Source: Hybos culiciformis
Taxonomy: Eukaryota > Arthropoda > Insecta > Diptera > Hybotidae
Length of the DNA stretch: 64,000 nt
Direction: 5' to 3'
NCBI GenBank assembly: GCA_964007475.1
Contig: OZ023275.1
Coordinates: forward strand, 21,121,829-21,185,828
Both the position numbers and the translations under genes were made by a program. The notes below the pieces were generated by a model. It ran no database searches. It was given only the letters and a program-made list of their open reading frames with translations, and was not told the DNA's origin. Position 1 is the stretch's first letter; the number at the start of each line of letters is the position of its first letter. Shown here in pieces: positions 61,568 to 64,000 of this stretch.

Positions 61568-64000
61568 GTTGGTATTTTTAAAAAATGTAAATGAAATAAA
61601 ATGTTTGAAATTACCTCTACAATTTCTTTTTGACTGTTATTCTCTTTCACTAACATAAGTATGATAAAATCTTAAATCGATATTGCTGTGAGTAGAAGTT
61701 CCAAATACTTATAATATTCTTTTAAAATATTAAGAATAGAAGGTTAGAGTAATTTAAATTTTTTCCTGAACTTGTTTTGAATATTTTTCAAAGAAAAACC
61801 AAAAATGCAATATGTCACCTAGCTGTTTAAATATGTTATAACTTATTGAAATCAATTTTTTTTTAGGTTGAAACAGAAGGCAAGCCCGTCACAAATCAAA
61901 AAAGTTCTGGAAGATGCTGGCTTTTCGCAACTCTGAATTGTATTCGAATTCCGTTTATTAAAATGTACAATTTAGATGATTTTGAATTTTCTCAATCTTA
62001 TTTATTTTATTGGGATAAAATTGAAAGATGCAATTATTTCTTGAATAATATTGTGAAAACAGCCGAAAGAGGAGAAGAGGTTGAAGGAAGACTTGTATCA
62101 TTTTTACTAAATGACCCAATTTGTGATGGAGGGCAATGGGATATGGTGAATAATAAAATATTTTTAGTGGCAAATAAAGTACAATATTTTTTTTTGTAGG
62201 TTGTAAACTTAATAACAAAATATGGTTTAATGCCGAAAAAATGTTTTCCTGAAAGTTATAGTTCCGAAACCAGTATTCGAATGAATACAATTTTAAAGAG
62301 CAAACTTAGAGAATTTTCTAAAATTTTAAGAGATTTATATGCGAAAAAAGTTGGTGATTTTGAGCTAACTAATGAAATTGACAAGATGATGGAAGATATT
62401 TATAGAATTGTCGGAATTTGCTTAGGTATTCCACCTAAAGTATTTAAATGGGAATATTACGACAAGAGCAAAAATTACAATTCAATTGGGCCAATTTCAC
62501 CACTGGAATTTTACAACGAATATATCAAAATATCCTTCAACGTTGAAGATAAGGTAAGTTTATGTCATGTATAAAATTGAAATTATTTTTTTGTGGTGTT
62601 TTATTAAAACTCTTATTCTTTGTTTTTAATAATAATCATAAAGTTTGAAAAAAATAATTTCATTAATTTCGAATTAAAATAAGTATATTTGACTAAAAAC
62701 ATTTAAAACAGTTCAAAATGAAGTTTTATTGTAGACTATTTCATTTGTCTTTATGGTCTTTATTATAAGAAATTTCGAACAAATATCCATAATTTGTTTT
62801 TAAGTGGCTGTATTTGTAATGAAATGTCTGATTTAAAAAGAGACATAAACTATTTTTGAGATTTCATTTCAATAGGACCAATGTTTTTAATATCAATACC
62901 TAATAATATTCTTCATTTAAAAGAAAAATAAATATACCTTTACGATTTTAGAAATATGAATGATTTCTTACTGCCTAAATGTTTTCTGAGTTTCTTACAA
63001 TTCTACTTGGAAAATTAGTCAGTCAATTTCTGTTAATTATTCATTCAATTCGGAGTTTTAAAATACGTTATGTGGAAATTCATGAAATAAATTTTATTTT
63101 TAAATAATTGGTATTATGTATAATGTAGGTAATAATAGTTTATAATTATATTAAATTTAAAATGGACAAAATGCTAATATTGAACAAATATATTAAATTT
63201 AAAATGGACAAAATGCTAATATTGAACAAATTAAATAATTAATGAAATAATGCTAATACCAGTTTTTGGCTGTTTGCATTGTGGAAATCATTAAATAAAC
63301 TATAAGAAAAATGTTGTTAAAAACTACGATAAATTAAAATTAATAACTTCTCAAAAAAATAATTAATATCCAGGTACCTGCATTTTATAAAAAAAAAATG
63401 TTTGTTATGATTTAAAAAAAGACAATTCTGCATTATCAGAAAAAAAAAAATTAGAAATTCAAAAATCTGTGTCTATTAAAATTATAAACTATGAAATGGT
63501 AGAATGATTAAATTGATACATATTCGGTTTTACGACGAACAAATCAATAACCAACAACAAGCAATCGATGAATGAATTATTAATTATCAAGTTAAATGAT
63601 ATCTCGAAAAGTTGAAACGCAAAAATAGGTGACTAAATCTAGTTTGCTGATGCAAAATATAAACATAGATTAAGATTACACCTATAAATCTTTGTGTATT
63701 CTTAATCTATGATATAAATGAACTAAAAATTTTCTGTTCTTAATTTCGATCGATTGTGAGTTCGGGAGTAGCAGTTATAAATTTATTGAAAAACACAACA
63801 GTAAATTCATTCATGGTTTTATTTCTCAGGTTTGCATAGTACATGATCCAAGACCAACTAGTCAATATTCTCAAGCTTATACCGTAGATTGCTTAGGTAA
63901 GTCACTATTAATTATCATTTACATCACCAAATATAAAACAATTTTTTAAGGTAATGTTGTGGGAGCCAGAATTGTGTTGTATAATAATCAACCTATTGAT
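61410..64000 (+). CDS. BLMH: Bleomycin hydrolase (peptidase family C1B), 5' part
   Basis: Cytosolic papain-like aminopeptidase; family members form barrel hexamers and hydrolyse peptides, homocysteine thiolactone and bleomycin. Exons 61410-61567, 61867-62145, 62200-62553, 63830-63896 and 63951 to beyond the window, all GT-AG with fitting phases. Reads LQKWSKSFYGSKKNVLSQN, then TEGKPVTNQKSSGRCWLFAT, which holds the oxyanion Gln and catalytic Cys of the family, FSQSYLFYWDKIERCNYFLN, GGQWDM|VVNLITKYGLMPKK, GICLGIPPK and YNNQPID. All catalytic residues seen so far are intact. The His and Asn of the active site lie beyond base 64000. The starting Met is on an upstream exon not identified: the frame before 61410 hits TAA at 61397. 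Confidence 0.96.
61867..62145 (+). CDS. BLMH: BLMH exon with catalytic cysteine
   Basis: 279 nt, phase 0. VETEGKPVTNQKSSGRCWLF contains the Q...C catalytic stretch; ends CDGGQWDM at a GTGAAT donor. Followed by a 54-bp intron. Confidence 0.96.
62200..62553 (+). CDS. BLMH: BLMH exon
   Basis: 354 nt, phase 0 both ends. VVNLITKYGLMPKKCFPES through EFYNEYIKISFNVEDK, then GTAAGT. Confidence 0.96.
63147..63230 (+). repeat. 42-bp perfect tandem duplication
   Basis: Two adjacent identical copies (63147-63188, 63189-63230) including AAAATGGACAAAATGCTAAT, inside a BLMH intron; a recent duplication. Confidence 0.95.
63664..63711. mobile_element. MITE family 'CATAGATTAAG', minimal copy 2
   Basis: 48 bp consisting essentially of two facing TIRs: CATAGATTAAGATTACAC at the left and TGTATTCTTAATCTATG at the right. 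Flanked by the perfect 7-bp duplication ATATAAA (63657-63663; 63712-63718). Same TIR and TSD length as the 217-bp copy at 54891. Confidence 0.88.
63830..63896 (+). CDS. BLMH: BLMH exon (67 nt)
   Basis: TTTCTCAG acceptor; VCIVHDPRPTSQYSQAYTVD then CLG split by G|GTAAGT. Separated from the previous exon by a 1.28-kb intron holding a 42-bp tandem duplication and a small MITE. Confidence 0.93.
63951..64000 (+). CDS. BLMH: BLMH exon, runs off the window
   Basis: Follows TTTTTTAAG; completes Gly then NVVGARIVLYNNQPID up to the last base. Confidence 0.9.

Overview
This is a very A+T-rich eukaryotic window (roughly three quarters A+T by eye) full of homopolymer runs, GT-AG introns and short transposon relics. 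The coding exons read as insect proteins. The Lim1 segment in particular is close to insect Lim1, so the source is almost certainly an insect. A hemimetabolous or hemipteran-like genome is only a weak guess, from base composition and CCTACCTA-type simple sequence. Nothing suggests bacterial, plasmid or phage DNA.

Layout. (1) 1-43506, minus strand: most of a LIM-homeobox gene, Lim1 (Lhx1/Lhx5 class). Five exons are phased (43369-43506, 34788-34983, 33941-34161, 1706-1875, 738-959). They encode a probable N-terminal segment, LIM domain 1, LIM domain 2, an acidic/serine-rich linker and the first three quarters of the homeodomain. The rest of the homeodomain and the C-terminus lie left of the window, and the first exon is not resolved. 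One intron is about 32 kb and another 8.4 kb. They hold most of the sequence and many transposon relics. (2) 43507-51383: upstream of Lim1, with a CpG-rich patch, an RFX-type X-box, a 920-bp TA-flanked element carrying an inverted pair of tRNA-like sequences, decayed Ty3/gypsy pol pieces in opposite orientations, and a small hAT MITE. (3) 51384-53734, minus: a complete four-exon USP39/Sad1 gene (491 aa), a spliceosomal ubiquitin-protease-like protein without catalytic residues. (4) 53735-57868: intergenic, with a hAT MITE, a 7-bp-TSD MITE and a Harbinger-like MITE. (5) 57869-60051, plus: a small two-exon THAP-domain gene whose last codons are interrupted by a degenerate pogo/Tigger-like transposon (58393-60025), which itself carries a nested MITE. 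(6) 61410-64000, plus: the 5' half of a bleomycin hydrolase (peptidase C1B) gene running off the right edge; its initiating exon is not identified.

The genes are unrelated in function (developmental transcription factor, splicing factor, DNA-binding THAP protein, cytosolic cysteine peptidase), as usual in an insect genome. I found no operon, CRISPR array or clear new multi-gene system. The most unusual content is the set of non-autonomous transposons with readable target-site duplications. Several are built from arrays of short palindromes (4235-4982, 25980-27093) or repeats of their own terminal motif (58393-60025). One palindrome unit recurs inside a second, hAT-like family (31576-32442). 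A perfect 35-bp-arm hairpin at 39794-39874 is also notable.
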